Origin: Sulfurimonas sp. HSL3-7
Lineage (GTDB): Bacteria; Campylobacterota; Campylobacteria; Campylobacterales; Sulfurimonadaceae
DNA length: 64,000 bases
Assembly (NCBI RefSeq): GCF_039645985.1
Contig: NZ_CP147919.1
Span: 372,001-436,000 of the forward strand
Direction: 5' to 3'
In this document: positions 26,902-35,530 of the stretch, in pieces
Layout of the letters: each line of letters begins with the position of its first letter
Position numbering within the stretch: the first letter of the stretch is position 1
Notes under the pieces: generated by a model
Told to the model about the DNA's origin: nothing
Databases searched by the model: none
What the model saw: the letters and a program-made list of their open reading frames with translations, nothing else
Program-made: the position numbers and the translations under genes

Positions 26902-29451
26902 ATGGATGTTAGAAAAGCATTTTTAGAATATTTTGAATCAAAAGGGCATAGCCGTGCAGCGAGTGCTCCATTAGTCCCTGATGACGCGACGCTGTTATTT
27001 AATAATGCAGGTATGGTGCCTTTTAAATCGATCTTCACCGGTGAGATCCCCGCTCCGGAAAACCCTCGTGTCACGTCCTGCCAGACATGTCTGCGTGCCG
27101 GCGGTAAGCATAACGACCTTGAGAATGTCGGCCATACGGCACGTCACCACACCTTTTTCGAGATGTTGGGTAACTTCTCATTCGGTGATTATTTCAAAGA
27201 AGAGGCGATCGCCTATGCCTGGGAGTTTATCACGGAGGTCCTTGAACTGCCGGTTGAGAAGCTTTGGGTAACGGTGCATGAGAGCGATGATGAAGCCGAA
27301 GAGATCTGGAAAAAGTATGTCGCAGCCGATCGCATCATGCGTCTGGGTGACAAAGACAACTTCTGGCAGATGGGGGATACCGGTCCGTGCGGTCCGTGTT
27401 CCGAGATCTTCTTTGATCAGGGTGCAGAGAACTTCAGCGGCCCTGAGGACTATATGGGCGGCGAAGGTGACCGTTTCCTGGAGATCTGGAACCTCGTCTT
27501 TATGCAGTACGAGCGCGCAAAAGACGGTACATTGACACCGCTTCCGAAACCGTCAATCGACACCGGTATGGGTCTTGAACGTGTGGTTGCTGTCAAAGAG
27601 GGCGCACTAAGCAACTATGATACTTCTCTCTTTATGCCGATCATCAACAAAGTCGCTGAACTTACCGGCAAAGAGTATGTCTACAAGAGCGGTGCTTCGT
27701 TTCGTGTTATCGCCGATCACATCAGAACGGCGGTCTTCCTGCTTTCGCAGGATGTCAACTTCTCGAATGAGGGGCGCGGTTATGTCCTTCGCCGTATCCT
27801 CCGCCGTGCTGTTCGACACGGGTATCTGCTCGGTTTGAATGAAGCCTTTATGTACAAGCTGGTCGACACCCTTGTTGAACAGATGAAAGAGATATACCCT
27901 TACCTTGAGACAAAAGCCGAGGCTGTCAAGACACAGATTGAGCTTGAAGAAGAGCGTTTTTTCAAGACGATCGCTTCGGGGATCGAGCTGTTTAATGCGG
28001 AACTGGCCCATACCAAAGATGTCTTCAGCGGCGAGGTCGCCTTCAAGCTCTACGACACCTTCGGTTTCCCGCTTGACCTGACGGAAGATATGCTCAAAGA
28101 GAAAGGACTGAAGCTTGACAGCGAGACCTTTGAACGTCTGATGAGCGAACAGCGCTCACGTGCCAAAGCGGCATGGAAAGGGAGCGGGGACGCGGCCATC
28201 GAAGGCGACTTTAAAACGTTGCTCGAGAAGTTCGGCAAGAACAGCTTCTCCGGTTATGAAAAGCGTGAAGGTACGTCAAAAGTACTTGCCCTTTTGAGTG
28301 AAGATTTCAAGATCGTCGATGAGCTGCACTCGCGTCATAAAGGGTGGGTCCTTCTGGATAACACGCCTTTTTATGCCGAAAGCGGCGGGCAGATCGGTGA
28401 CAGGGGCGAATTGGCAGGATTTGCCAAGGTTGTCGATACCCGAAAGTTTTTTGACCTGAACCTCTCCGAAGTCGAGACAACGGCCCTTCTCAAAACAGGT
28501 GAAGCGGTGACCGGAATTGTCGATATCTCGCGTCTGGAAGTCGAAAAGCACCACTCGGCGACGCACCTCCTTCATGCCGCGCTGTATGATGTCCTGGGTG
28601 ATCACATCTCGCAGGCGGGTTCGAGCAATGATGCAGCGCGCCTGCGTTTTGACTTCTCACACCCCAAGGCGATGAGTACGGAAGAGATCGCGGCGGTTGA
28701 AGAGCAGGTCAACCACCAGATCCTGCGCGGTATCGAGCGTGTGACAAAAGAGATGGATATCGAAGAGGCGAAGAACTCGGGTGCCAAAGCACAGTTCGGC
28801 GAAAAGTACGGTGACAAAGTGCGTGTCGTCAGTTTCGGCGATGCCTCGGTCGAGCTTTGCGGCGGGACCCATGTTACGAATACGTCGTCGATCGGTACTT
28901 TCATCATCACCAAAGAGAGCGGTGTGAGCGCCGGTGTGCGCCGTATCGAGGCGGTGTGCGGCAATGCGGCGTATAACCTTTTCAAAGAGCAGCGTCATAC
29001 GTTGAATACGGTGGCCGAAGAGGTGAAAAACCGTGACGTTGTGACCGGAGTGACGAAACTCAAAGAACAGGTCAAAACGCTAAGAGAGGAAGTTCAGGAC
29101 GCGCTGAACGCCTCGAAAGAGGAGCTCAAAGCCGAAGAGATCAACGGTGTTGCCGTCTATATCGAAGAGCTCAAAAGCGGCGATGTGAAGACGCGTATCG
29201 ATGAACTTAAAAACAAGCACGACAGTGTTGCCGCCATGCTGTTTCAGGTCAAAGGCGACAAGGTCATCATCGCGGCGGGTGTCAAAGAGGCAAATGCCAA
29301 AGCCGGCGACTGGATCAAGAAGATCGCACCGATCCTCGGCGGCGGCGGCGGCGGGCGTCCCGACTTCGCACAGGCGGGCGGCAAGGACGCGTCCAAACTG
29401 CCGGAAGCGAAAGCGGCAGCACTTGACTTTGTCAAAGAGGCCCTCTCCTAA
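26902..29451 (+). CDS. alaS: Alanyl-tRNA synthetase
   Basis: Charges tRNA-Ala. Class II core: [15 protein letters not shown] at the start, [30 protein letters not shown] and [11 protein letters not shown]-like [12 protein letters not shown]. The editing domain shows [11 protein letters not shown] and the zinc-site CGGTH near residue 655; the C-Ala domain ends with a glycine run followed by RPDFAQAGG. Full length (849). The start ATG is the first in frame and the N-terminal motif begins within four residues. Confidence 0.98.
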   Translation: MDVRKAFLEYFESKGHSRAASAPLVPDDATLLFNNAGMVPFKSIFTGEIPAPENPRVTSCQTCLRAGGKHNDLENVGHTARHHTFFEMLGNFSFGDYFKEEAIAYAWEFITEVLELPVEKLWVTVHESDDEAEEIWKKYVAADRIMRLGDKDNFWQMGDTGPCGPCSEIFFDQGAENFSGPEDYMGGEGDRFLEIWNLVFMQYERAKDGTLTPLPKPSIDTGMGLERVVAVKEGALSNYDTSLFMPIINKVAELTGKEYVYKSGASFRVIADHIRTAVFLLSQDVNFSNEGRGYVLRRILRRAVRHGYLLGLNEAFMYKLVDTLVEQMKEIYPYLETKAEAVKTQIELEEERFFKTIASGIELFNAELAHTKDVFSGEVAFKLYDTFGFPLDLTEDMLKEKGLKLDSETFERLMSEQRSRAKAAWKGSGDAAIEGDFKTLLEKFGKNSFSGYEKREGTSKVLALLSEDFKIVDELHSRHKGWVLLDNTPFYAESGGQIGDRGELAGFAKVVDTRKFFDLNLSEVETTALLKTGEAVTGIVDISRLEVEKHHSATHLLHAALYDVLGDHISQAGSSNDAARLRFDFSHPKAMSTEEIAAVEEQVNHQILRGIERVTKEMDIEEAKNSGAKAQFGEKYGDKVRVVSFGDASVELCGGTHVTNTSSIGTFIITKESGVSAGVRRIEAVCGNAAYNLFKEQRHTLNTVAEEVKNRDVVTGVTKLKEQVKTLREEVQDALNASKEELKAEEINGVAVYIEELKSGDVKTRIDELKNKHDSVAAMLFQVKGDKVIIAAGVKEANAKAGDWIKKIAPILGGGGGGRPDFAQAGGKDASKLPEAKAAALDFVKEALS

Positions 29452-29510
29452 TCAGAGTTATTAATGATGTGAGCCCACTGCTGACAAGCATTAACAATGC
29501 AGTGCATGTG

Positions 29511-29526
29511 CGGCACTTAAGTGCCG
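29511..29526. repeat. Perfect 16-bp palindrome between alaS and the CopD-like gene
   Basis: CGGCACTTAAGTGCCG is self-complementary, located 115 nt before the next ATG. It could be an operator or a structural element; there is no T-run. Confidence 0.4.
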
Positions 29527-29640
29527 ACAGCACAATACAGAGAGTCACTAAATGACGAATCGTAAAATGCCGCATCGTAAGTGGACCTAGTGTCAACGCA
29601 GGTCATGGAATTACGTTCATGTCCGTAACAAGGATTTTTT

Positions 29641-30177
29641 ATGAAAGATATAATGGTCGAGTTTTTCTGGAATAATATAGAGATCACCGTATTTTTGCAT
29701 GTGATCAGTGCTGTCATCTGGGTAGGCGGTATGATCGCGATGCGTTTTGCGGCACACTATTCGTTCCAGGAACTAGAGCCTGTACAGCGGCTTCCGCGCA
29801 CAGCTCAGGCGCTGGGCAATCTTTTTGCGATCGTCGCACCGTTTATTGCGATACTTATCGCGACCGCTGTCTTGATGGCAGTCGGCTGGGGTTTCAGAGC
29901 AGCAGCTGTCGATGCGAACAGCAATATCATCGATGAAGTGGCCTACGGCGTATATCAGCTGGTCCATGTCAAAGAGGCGATCTGGATGGTGATGGCGATG
30001 AACTACGGCTACATGGTGTGGCGACTTGTAAAAGCCAAAAAATTCCTTGCTTTGGGTGATATGCCTGCTGCAAAAGAGATGCTGGGAATGATAGGCAAAT
30101 ACCTTGTTCCTTTGAACATTCTTCTCGGCCTTGTCGCTATCTATATGGGCGTGGTACTCAGGTATTCGCATACATAA
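29641..30177 (+). CDS. CopD-like four-helix membrane protein
   Basis: Integral inner-membrane protein with four hydrophobic segments (about 15-35, 60-85, 110-130 and 152-172). It has a conserved-looking FLHVISAVIWVGGMIAMRF first helix with a histidine, LVHVKEAIWMVMAMNYG in the third and a basic cytoplasmic loop. This pattern resembles CopD/DUF2269-type haem- or copper-linked membrane proteins. AAGGA precedes the ATG at 29641. It lies between alaS and maf. Function not established. Confidence 0.65.
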   Translation: MKDIMVEFFWNNIEITVFLHVISAVIWVGGMIAMRFAAHYSFQELEPVQRLPRTAQALGNLFAIVAPFIAILIATAVLMAVGWGFRAAAVDANSNIIDEVAYGVYQLVHVKEAIWMVMAMNYGYMVWRLVKAKKFLALGDMPAAKEMLGMIGKYLVPLNILLGLVAIYMGVVLRYSHT

Positions 30178-30186
30178 AAAACTTAT

Positions 30187-30206
30187 TTCTGAAAGCCGTT
30201 TCAGAA
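30187..30206 (+). terminator. Hairpin between the CopD-like gene and the maf region
   Basis: TTCTGAAA-GCCG-TTTCAGAA, a perfect 8-bp stem. It is followed by CCTTTG rather than a T-run, so it could also be an attenuator before the maf leader. Confidence 0.45.
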
Positions 30207-30225
30207 CCTTTGTAAAAGGGAGACT

Positions 30226-30369
30226 ATGAACTCTTCTAAACTCCGTCTCTGTTCCCAATCTGAAAGCCGTGCCAAGATCCTGCGTGATGCAGGCATAAGT
30301 TTTGTGCAGTCTCCTGTCGATTTTGATGATATGCCGCGTCAAGAAATCCTCCTAAATGGAGGATTTTAG
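30226..30369 (+). pseudogene. maf: Native 5' end of maf, interrupted (47-residue mini-ORF)
   Basis: An ATG with AAAGGGAGA upstream opens a frame whose first 34 residues (KLRLCSQSESRAKILRDAG and so on) are a normal Maf N-terminus. After VDFDD it runs into the first 161-bp unit, reads 12 foreign residues and stops at TAG 30367-30369, sharing one base with the GTG of the next frame. Its codon use matches neighbouring genes, unlike the copies that follow. Removing exactly 322 bp (two units) would restore an in-frame 188-residue Maf, which argues that this was the original start. Confidence 0.75.
30344..30366 (+). promoter_or_regulatory. Hairpin hiding the Shine-Dalgarno, unit 1
   Basis: A perfect 9-bp stem AAATCCTCC/GGAGGATTT with a 5-nt loop. 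The 3' arm contains GGAGG, 6 nt before the GTG at 30369. Ribosomes finishing the upstream frame would open it. Confidence 0.65.
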
Positions 30370-30530
30370 TGGATAAAGTAGCAAAAATGGACTCTCTTCA
30401 AATTCGACTCTGTTCACAATCGGAAAGCAGAGCCAGTATATTACGTAATGCAGGTATAAGTTTTGTGCAGTCTCCCGTCGATTTTGATGATATGCCGCGT
30501 CAAGAAATCCTCCTAAATGGAGGATTTTAG
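30369..30530 (+). pseudogene. Second maf 5' fragment (53-residue mini-ORF)
   Basis: GTG start with GGAGG 6 nt upstream and a 1-nt overlap (TAGTG) with the previous stop. It encodes DKVAKMDSLQIRLCSQSESR and the rest of a Maf N-terminus, then meets unit 2 and ends at TAG 30528-30530. Compared with the native copy it has many synonymous changes (AGA for CGT, TTA for CTG, ATA for ATC), showing that the protein sequence was conserved while the DNA diverged. Confidence 0.7.
30505..30527 (+). promoter_or_regulatory. Hairpin hiding the Shine-Dalgarno of full-length maf, unit 2
   Basis: Identical to the unit 1 hairpin; GGAGG lies 6 nt before the GTG at 30530 that begins the complete maf frame. Confidence 0.65.
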
Positions 30531-31114
30531 TGGATAAAGTAGCAAAAATGGACTCTCTTCAAATTCGACTCTGTTCACAATCGGAAAGCAGAGCCAGTAT
30601 ATTACGTAATGCAGGTATAAGTTTTGTGCAGTCTCCTGTCGATTTTGATGAGGAACAGATCATCGCAGACTCGCCCAAAAACTTTGTCTATCAGGCCACT
30701 CTGGGAAAGTTCGAAGCCGCCAAAAAAAGCTATGACTACCGTGATATGCCGCTTCTGGTCTCCGACACGGTCGTCACTTCACAGGACAGGATCCTCCGCA
30801 AAGCGAACTCTCTGGAGGAGGCAAGGGAGATCCTGCAGACACAAAGCGGCAGTGTCACTTCGATCGTCACGTGCATGATCTACAAAAGTGAAAAACTGGA
30901 GCTGCTGGACATCTCTTCGACAGACTATCTCTTCGATACCTTTGATACGGATGAACTTGAAGCGTACCTGCACTCGGGCGAGTGGAAGGGAAAAGCCGGC
31001 GGCTGCATGGTCGAGGGGTTCTGCAAGCCCTACATCAGAGAGGTCAAAGGGTATGAATCCTGCGCAATGGGGCTGAGTGTCGAGGTGTTGAAGACCTTTA
31101 TCACTTTACGCTGA
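30530..31114 (+). CDS. maf: Maf family nucleoside triphosphate pyrophosphatase
   Basis: Housecleaning pyrophosphatase acting on dTTP/UTP or modified nucleotides. RLCSQSESRASILRNAGI near the N-terminus is the substrate loop, LVSDTVVT holds the catalytic Asp, and GKAGGCMVEGFC is the late family motif. The first 40 residues are encoded by the replacement 5' end of unit 2, the rest by native sequence. Start GTG 30530 has an ideal GGAGG and TAGTG coupling; ATG 30548 inside the frame is an alternative. The frame is intact, so the gene is probably active, but translation now appears to depend on the two mini-ORFs upstream (inference). Confidence 0.9.
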   Translation: MDKVAKMDSLQIRLCSQSESRASILRNAGISFVQSPVDFDEEQIIADSPKNFVYQATLGKFEAAKKSYDYRDMPLLVSDTVVTSQDRILRKANSLEEAREILQTQSGSVTSIVTCMIYKSEKLELLDISSTDYLFDTFDTDELEAYLHSGEWKGKAGGCMVEGFCKPYIREVKGYESCAMGLSVEVLKTFITLR

Positions 31115-31135
31115 GACAGAGAGTACAATACTAAG

Positions 31136-32248
31136 ATGAACTTTTATGAAAAAGAGCTCTCAGCATTGAAACGTGCGGGTCGCTACCGTGAACGCCGTAT
31201 CTTTGATGAGAACGTTATCGATATGGCCTCCAATGATTATCTCGGACTGGCCCATAACAGAGAGATACTGCAGGCCGCCGTGGATGAACTGCAGTCCCTG
31301 GAATCGCACGCCTCGAAAGCATCGATGCTGGTGAACGGCTACAGCAGGGTGCATCAGGATTTTGAACGTGCTTTATGCGAGGCAAACGGTTTCGAAGAGG
31401 GGGTCATACTCGGTTCGGGATTCAATGCCAATATCGCCATGATCGAGACCCTGGTGCGCAAAGGCGATGCTCTTTTTATGGATGAGAAGTATCATGCGTC
31501 AGGGGTGCTGGCATCGAAACTGATCGACGGCGAACTGCACTATTTCGCGCACAACGACGCCGCCGCTTTAGAGGCGCTGTTAAAAAAATCCAACGCCAAA
31601 CGTAAGATCATCGCTGTTGAGGGGATCTATTCGATGGACGGCGACCTGGTGCCGCGCGAGATCATCGAGCTTGCCGACAGCTACGGGGCCCTTCTGATAC
31701 TGGATGAAGCCCACAGTTCCGGTGTGATCGGTGACCATCTGATGGGGATACTCGACCACTACAAGATACCGGTCAAAGAGAACTACATCAAGATGGGAAC
31801 GCTTGGCAAGGCGTACGGCAGTTTCGGCGCCTACATCCTGGCCTCTTCGCATATCATCGATTTTCTGATCAACCGTGCGAAACCGATCATCTATGCGACC
31901 GCACCCTCGCTTTTCGACACCCTTTTGGGCCACTACGCCCTGCGCTATCTTCAGGAAAATTCCGAAGAGTTGAAAGCTGCTATAAACCGCCGTCAGGAGA
32001 TCGTCAAGGAGATCTTCGGTATTACGGTCGAAGGGTTGATCGTTCCGATCTTGGTGGGCGATAACCGCAAAGTAATGGCGATCCAAAAAGAGCTGCTGGA
32101 ACAGAATATCCTGGTCGGTGCCATCCGTCAGCCGACCGTGCCTGTAGCGATCATCCGTTTTATAGCGCGCCTCGGACTCGACGAAGAGAGCTTTCGCGAC
32201 AAGTGTGAGAGGATTAACCGGAGTTTGGATAAAATATCTGCTATTTAG
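31136..32248 (+). CDS. BioF-like PLP-dependent acyltransferase (8-amino-7-oxononanoate synthase type)
   Basis: Fold-type I alpha-oxoamine synthase. MASNDYLGLAHN, HASKASMLVNGYSRVHQDFE, DEAHSSGVIG (PLP-ring Asp and His) and KMGTLGKAYGSFGAY (Schiff-base lysine) are seen. Closest by pattern to BioF, which joins pimeloyl-thioester and alanine in biotin synthesis; 2-amino-3-ketobutyrate ligase is an alternative. No other bio genes are nearby. It starts 21 nt after maf. Confidence 0.8.
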   Translation: MNFYEKELSALKRAGRYRERRIFDENVIDMASNDYLGLAHNREILQAAVDELQSLESHASKASMLVNGYSRVHQDFERALCEANGFEEGVILGSGFNANIAMIETLVRKGDALFMDEKYHASGVLASKLIDGELHYFAHNDAAALEALLKKSNAKRKIIAVEGIYSMDGDLVPREIIELADSYGALLILDEAHSSGVIGDHLMGILDHYKIPVKENYIKMGTLGKAYGSFGAYILASSHIIDFLINRAKPIIYATAPSLFDTLLGHYALRYLQENSEELKAAINRRQEIVKEIFGITVEGLIVPILVGDNRKVMAIQKELLEQNILVGAIRQPTVPVAIIRFIARLGLDEESFRDKCERINRSLDKISAI

Positions 32249-32267
32249 GGCAGCGGCGAAGGGTGTC

Positions 32268-32957
32268 ATGAAGATCAAAAAACTCCGGGTCTCTCTGAAC
32301 GAGAGCGACTTAGTTGATATCGGATTTACGGTTAAGCATTCACTTGCGCTTGTGGGCCAAAGCGGCAGCGGCAAAAGTCTGACGCTTAAAGCACTGCTTG
32401 GGATGTTGCCTTCACAGATGGCCCTGTATTTGGATTTTGAGGCCGATTTCGCACTTGAACGCGGAAAAACAATTGCTTTTGTCCCGCAAAACCCGTTCAC
32501 GGCACTTTCGCCGCTGACAAAGATCAAAGATCAGTTCTTTGTCGATGAGCGTAAGATGAAAGCGTTGTGCAAGAGTGTCGATCTGGATCTTGCACTGCTT
32601 GAGCGTTTTCCCCCTGAACTCTCCGGCGGGCAGCTGCAGAGGGTGATTATCGCCATTGCGTTGAGTGCAGAGCCAAGACTTTTGATGTTGGACGAACCGA
32701 CAACAGCGCTTGACCCTAAGACGAGAGAGGTGATCATCGAACTGCTCAAGCATTTGCAGGAACGCCAGGGGTTCAAGATTCTTTTTGTCACGCACGACAT
32801 GCACTCCGCCTCCGCACTGTGCGATGAGATCTGTGTCATAAAAGAGGGTCGAGTACAAGAGAGCGGGTTGATGGAGAGTGTGCTCCAAGACCCTTCAAAC
32901 CCCTATACAAAAACATTAATTGAAGCAAGTTTTGCAAACAGGAAATTTAGAGAATGA
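32268..32957 (+). CDS. Orphan DppD/NikD-like ABC transporter ATP-binding protein
   Basis: ATPase of the peptide/nickel importer class: Walker A GQSGSGKSLT, Q-loop FVPQNPFTALSPL, signature ELSGGQLQRV, Walker B LLMLDEPTTALD and the late DPSNPYTKTLIEA motif characteristic of Dpp/Opp ATPases. At 229 residues it lacks the C-terminal oligopeptide extension of full DppD. No permease or binding protein gene adjoins it. The ATG at 32268 is preferred because the longer frame from 32205 lies within bioF. It overlaps the PBP start by ATGA. Confidence 0.8.
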   Translation: MKIKKLRVSLNESDLVDIGFTVKHSLALVGQSGSGKSLTLKALLGMLPSQMALYLDFEADFALERGKTIAFVPQNPFTALSPLTKIKDQFFVDERKMKALCKSVDLDLALLERFPPELSGGQLQRVIIAIALSAEPRLLMLDEPTTALDPKTREVIIELLKHLQERQGFKILFVTHDMHSASALCDEICVIKEGRVQESGLMESVLQDPSNPYTKTLIEASFANRKFRE

Positions 32958-35011
32958 ATATCGAAGAAATATTAGAAAAAAAACGAAAAAAAGAGAGCGG
33001 CATTCAGGACGAGACACCTGTGAAAAAGTCGGGTCTTAAAAAAATCATCATTGCGGCGTCGCTACTGCTCGTGATCTTCGGACCGATCGTTTTTGTCGGC
33101 TCTATCGCGCTCAACCTGACGTATGACACCAGCAAACTTGTCAATTATCAACCGAAGATCTCATCATGTATCTATGATGTCAACGGCGATAAGATCGCGA
33201 ATGTATTTGAAGGAAAACACCGTTTTTTCGCCCCTTTCGACGAGATCCCGCCGCGAATGGTCGAGGCACTTTTAGCGATAGAAGATACCTCGTTTTTTGA
33301 GCACGGCGGCATTAACTATGATGCGATATTCCGTGCGATCATCAAAGATATCAAAGCGATGGCGATGGTTGAGGGGGCCAGCACGCTGACACAGCAGCTG
33401 GTGAAAAACACGTTACTGACACGCGAAAAGAAGATCTCCAGAAAGCTAAAAGAGCTCATCCTCTCCTATAAGATCGAGTCCGAACTGAGCAAGGTCGAGA
33501 TACTCGAACGCTATTTCAATGAGATCTATCTTGGGCATAACTATTACGGGATCAAAACGGCAGCTGACGGTTATTTTCACAAAGAGCTCAAAGATCTGAC
33601 ACTGAAAGAGATGGCTATTCTCGTCGGACTGCCAAAGGCACCAAGCTATTATGCACCGACCAAAAACTACGACATCTCTTTAGGGCGTGCCAACCGTGTG
33701 ATCGAACGTCTGCATGATCTGGCATGGATCGATGATGAAAGTTATGAAAAAGCGCTCAAAGAGAAGCCTGTCGTTTACGATGAGACCTTGACCCAGAACA
33801 AAGCGCCTTATGTCGTAGACGAGGTGGTACGCCGTTTGAAAGAGCAGTTCCCTGATTTTAAAACAGGCGGTTACGAGGTCTATACGACGATCGACCTGAA
33901 GATGCAGAAAGCGGCGCAGGAGGCGATCGTTTACGGCTACGAGCAGGCGAAGATCCGTGTCGAGAAATACGGCGAGGATTACGAAGACCAGAATCTTACA
34001 AAGTTTAACGGTGCCATCATCTCTGTTGATCCGAAGCTCGGTGAGATCCGTGCTTTGGTCGGCGGCGTTGATTATCAAAAGAGCCCTTTCAACCGGGCGA
34101 CAATGGCCTACCGTCAGCCGGGTTCCGCATTCAAACCGTTTCTCTACCAGGTGGCGCTCGACTTTGGGTATTCGGGCGCAACGAAGCTGATCGATATCTC
34201 CCGGACTTATGACTATGAGACGCAGAGCGAAGATGAGAGCAATGAGACGAAAAAGTGGAAGCCTAAGAACTATGAGAACAACTTCAAAGGGTTGATCACA
34301 CTGCGCGAAGCTTTGGTGCATTCGCGCAATCTTGCGACGATTAACCTGGTGACCGATATCGGTATCAATACGATAAAGAGCAAGTTGAGACAGCAGTACG
34401 GCATCCAGGACCTTCCGAGCGACCTCTCCCTGTCCCTTGGAAGTATCACCCTGACACCGGAGACGTTCGCAAAATATTACACCTCCTTTGCCAACGGCGG
34501 CCAATTGAGTGATCTGCGTCTGATCCAGAGTGTTGAGAGACAGCACGAAGTGCTCTGGGAACATCCGGCTCAGGTCGTTAAACGTGTGACCGAAGAGAGA
34601 CAGGCCTTTTTAATGACGACAATTTTACGCGAAGTCGTTCAGAGCGGTACCGGGTATCGGGCCCGTGCAGCAGGCATAGAACTTGCCGGCAAAACCGGAA
34701 CGACCAATGATTCGATCGATACCTGGTTTGTGGGGTATTCGCCTTCGATCGAAACCATCGTCTGGTTCGGCAATGATGACAACTCGCCGTTGTGGAAAAG
34801 AGAACAGGGGGGCTGGACGGCGGCCCCTTCATTCAGCTATTTTTACAAAGAGCTGGTAAAGATCTACCCGCAGATGCCGCGAAAGTTTGAAAAGCCTGAT
34901 GATGTGATCGAGGTGACGGTAGAGGGCAAAAAGAAGGAGTACTTTACCGATATCTCCAAGCCGCCTCGTACCGAGGTCAAAGCTGAAGCAGACGAAGAGC
35001 TGCTTTTTTAG
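32954..35011 (+). CDS. Class A penicillin-binding protein (PBP1A type)
   Basis: Bifunctional peptidoglycan glycosyltransferase/transpeptidase. A cytoplasmic basic tail is followed by one membrane segment (about 30-52). The GT51 domain has EDTSFFEHGGINYDAI near residue 110 and GASTLTQQLVKN. The transpeptidase domain has PGSAFKPF (S-x-x-K) near 390, HSRNLATIN (S-x-N) and GKTGTTND near 578. Length of 685 is normal. It overlaps the ABC ATPase gene and is followed 6 nt later by a small envelope protein. Confidence 0.95.
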   Translation: MNIEEILEKKRKKESGIQDETPVKKSGLKKIIIAASLLLVIFGPIVFVGSIALNLTYDTSKLVNYQPKISSCIYDVNGDKIANVFEGKHRFFAPFDEIPPRMVEALLAIEDTSFFEHGGINYDAIFRAIIKDIKAMAMVEGASTLTQQLVKNTLLTREKKISRKLKELILSYKIESELSKVEILERYFNEIYLGHNYYGIKTAADGYFHKELKDLTLKEMAILVGLPKAPSYYAPTKNYDISLGRANRVIERLHDLAWIDDESYEKALKEKPVVYDETLTQNKAPYVVDEVVRRLKEQFPDFKTGGYEVYTTIDLKMQKAAQEAIVYGYEQAKIRVEKYGEDYEDQNLTKFNGAIISVDPKLGEIRALVGGVDYQKSPFNRATMAYRQPGSAFKPFLYQVALDFGYSGATKLIDISRTYDYETQSEDESNETKKWKPKNYENNFKGLITLREALVHSRNLATINLVTDIGINTIKSKLRQQYGIQDLPSDLSLSLGSITLTPETFAKYYTSFANGGQLSDLRLIQSVERQHEVLWEHPAQVVKRVTEERQAFLMTTILREVVQSGTGYRARAAGIELAGKTGTTNDSIDTWFVGYSPSIETIVWFGNDDNSPLWKREQGGWTAAPSFSYFYKELVKIYPQMPRKFEKPDDVIEVTVEGKKKEYFTDISKPPRTEVKAEADEELLF

Positions 35012-35017
35012 GACTCT

Positions 35018-35530
35018 ATGATGAAGAAGGTAGTCTGTACATTCGCACTTATGAGTTCACTCGTCTTTGCCGATTCCTTTGTTGCCGGTAGCCGAAGCAT
35101 CGGTGTTACGGTAGGCTCCGGCAGCGTAAGTTACAGCGGCGGCACCCTGAGCGGCACGGCGGTGGAAAACTATATTATTGCGGGTGTGAGCGGTGACTAT
35201 TTTGTTGCAGACGGCCTCTCTGTTGGGCTGGGATACAGAGGATGGTTCGGCGGTACGCCTGTGATCCATCAGGCCACGCTCCCCGTGACCTATTATATGC
35301 CAACAGAAAGCACCCTCCGTCCTTATCTGGGAGGGTTCTGCCGTTATACCCATATCGCTGACAAAGCATATGACGACTACAGCAGTGCAGGGGGACGTTT
35401 CGGCTTGGCCATTCTCTTTGAAAACGGGTATGGTGGTTTTGGTTGGGTACAGGAGGTCTATTTCGGCCGTGATAATGTGAGTGACAAGACCTCGGGCTAC
35501 CCCGAAGCCGTAATAGGGTTTAGTTTTTAG
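35018..35530 (+). CDS. Small outer-membrane beta-barrel-like protein
   Basis: A signal peptide (KKVVCTFALMSSLVFA) is followed by alternating strands rich in Gly, Tyr and Ser (YFVADGLSVGLGYRGWFGG, STLRPYLGGFCRYTHIAD) ending in VIGFSF, the aromatic C-terminal signature of outer-membrane barrels. About 150 mature residues suggest an 8-stranded barrel. It is 6 nt behind the PBP gene and its stop overlaps the leuA stop by 3 nt on the other strand. No closer family recognised. Confidence 0.65.
   Translation: MMKKVVCTFALMSSLVFADSFVAGSRSIGVTVGSGSVSYSGGTLSGTAVENYIIAGVSGDYFVADGLSVGLGYRGWFGGTPVIHQATLPVTYYMPTESTLRPYLGGFCRYTHIADKAYDDYSSAGGRFGLAILFENGYGGFGWVQEVYFGRDNVSDKTSGYPEAVIGFSF

Larger units (their letters stand above)
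30328..30649 (+). repeat. Two tandem 161-bp units carrying replacement maf 5' ends
   Basis: Unit 1 is 30328-30488 and unit 2 is 30489-30649. They differ at one base (C at 30476, T at 30637). Each begins GATATGCCGCG, contains a hairpin AAATCCTCC-TAAAT-GGAGGATTT, then TAGTG, then a diverged copy of the maf 5' coding region that becomes identical to the native copy over its last 35 or so bases (from ATAAGTTTTG through GATTTTGAT). Length 161 is not a multiple of three, so each unit shifts the frame and resets it with its own start. This layout fits insertion of a site-specific element or its remnant into the 5' end of maf. Confidence 0.85.

Noticed and set aside
30187-30530. Retron or IS200/IS605 end as the source of the maf hairpins
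   Set aside because: No reverse transcriptase, Y1 transposase or TnpB gene is nearby, and the stem carries a ribosome site rather than a known end structure.
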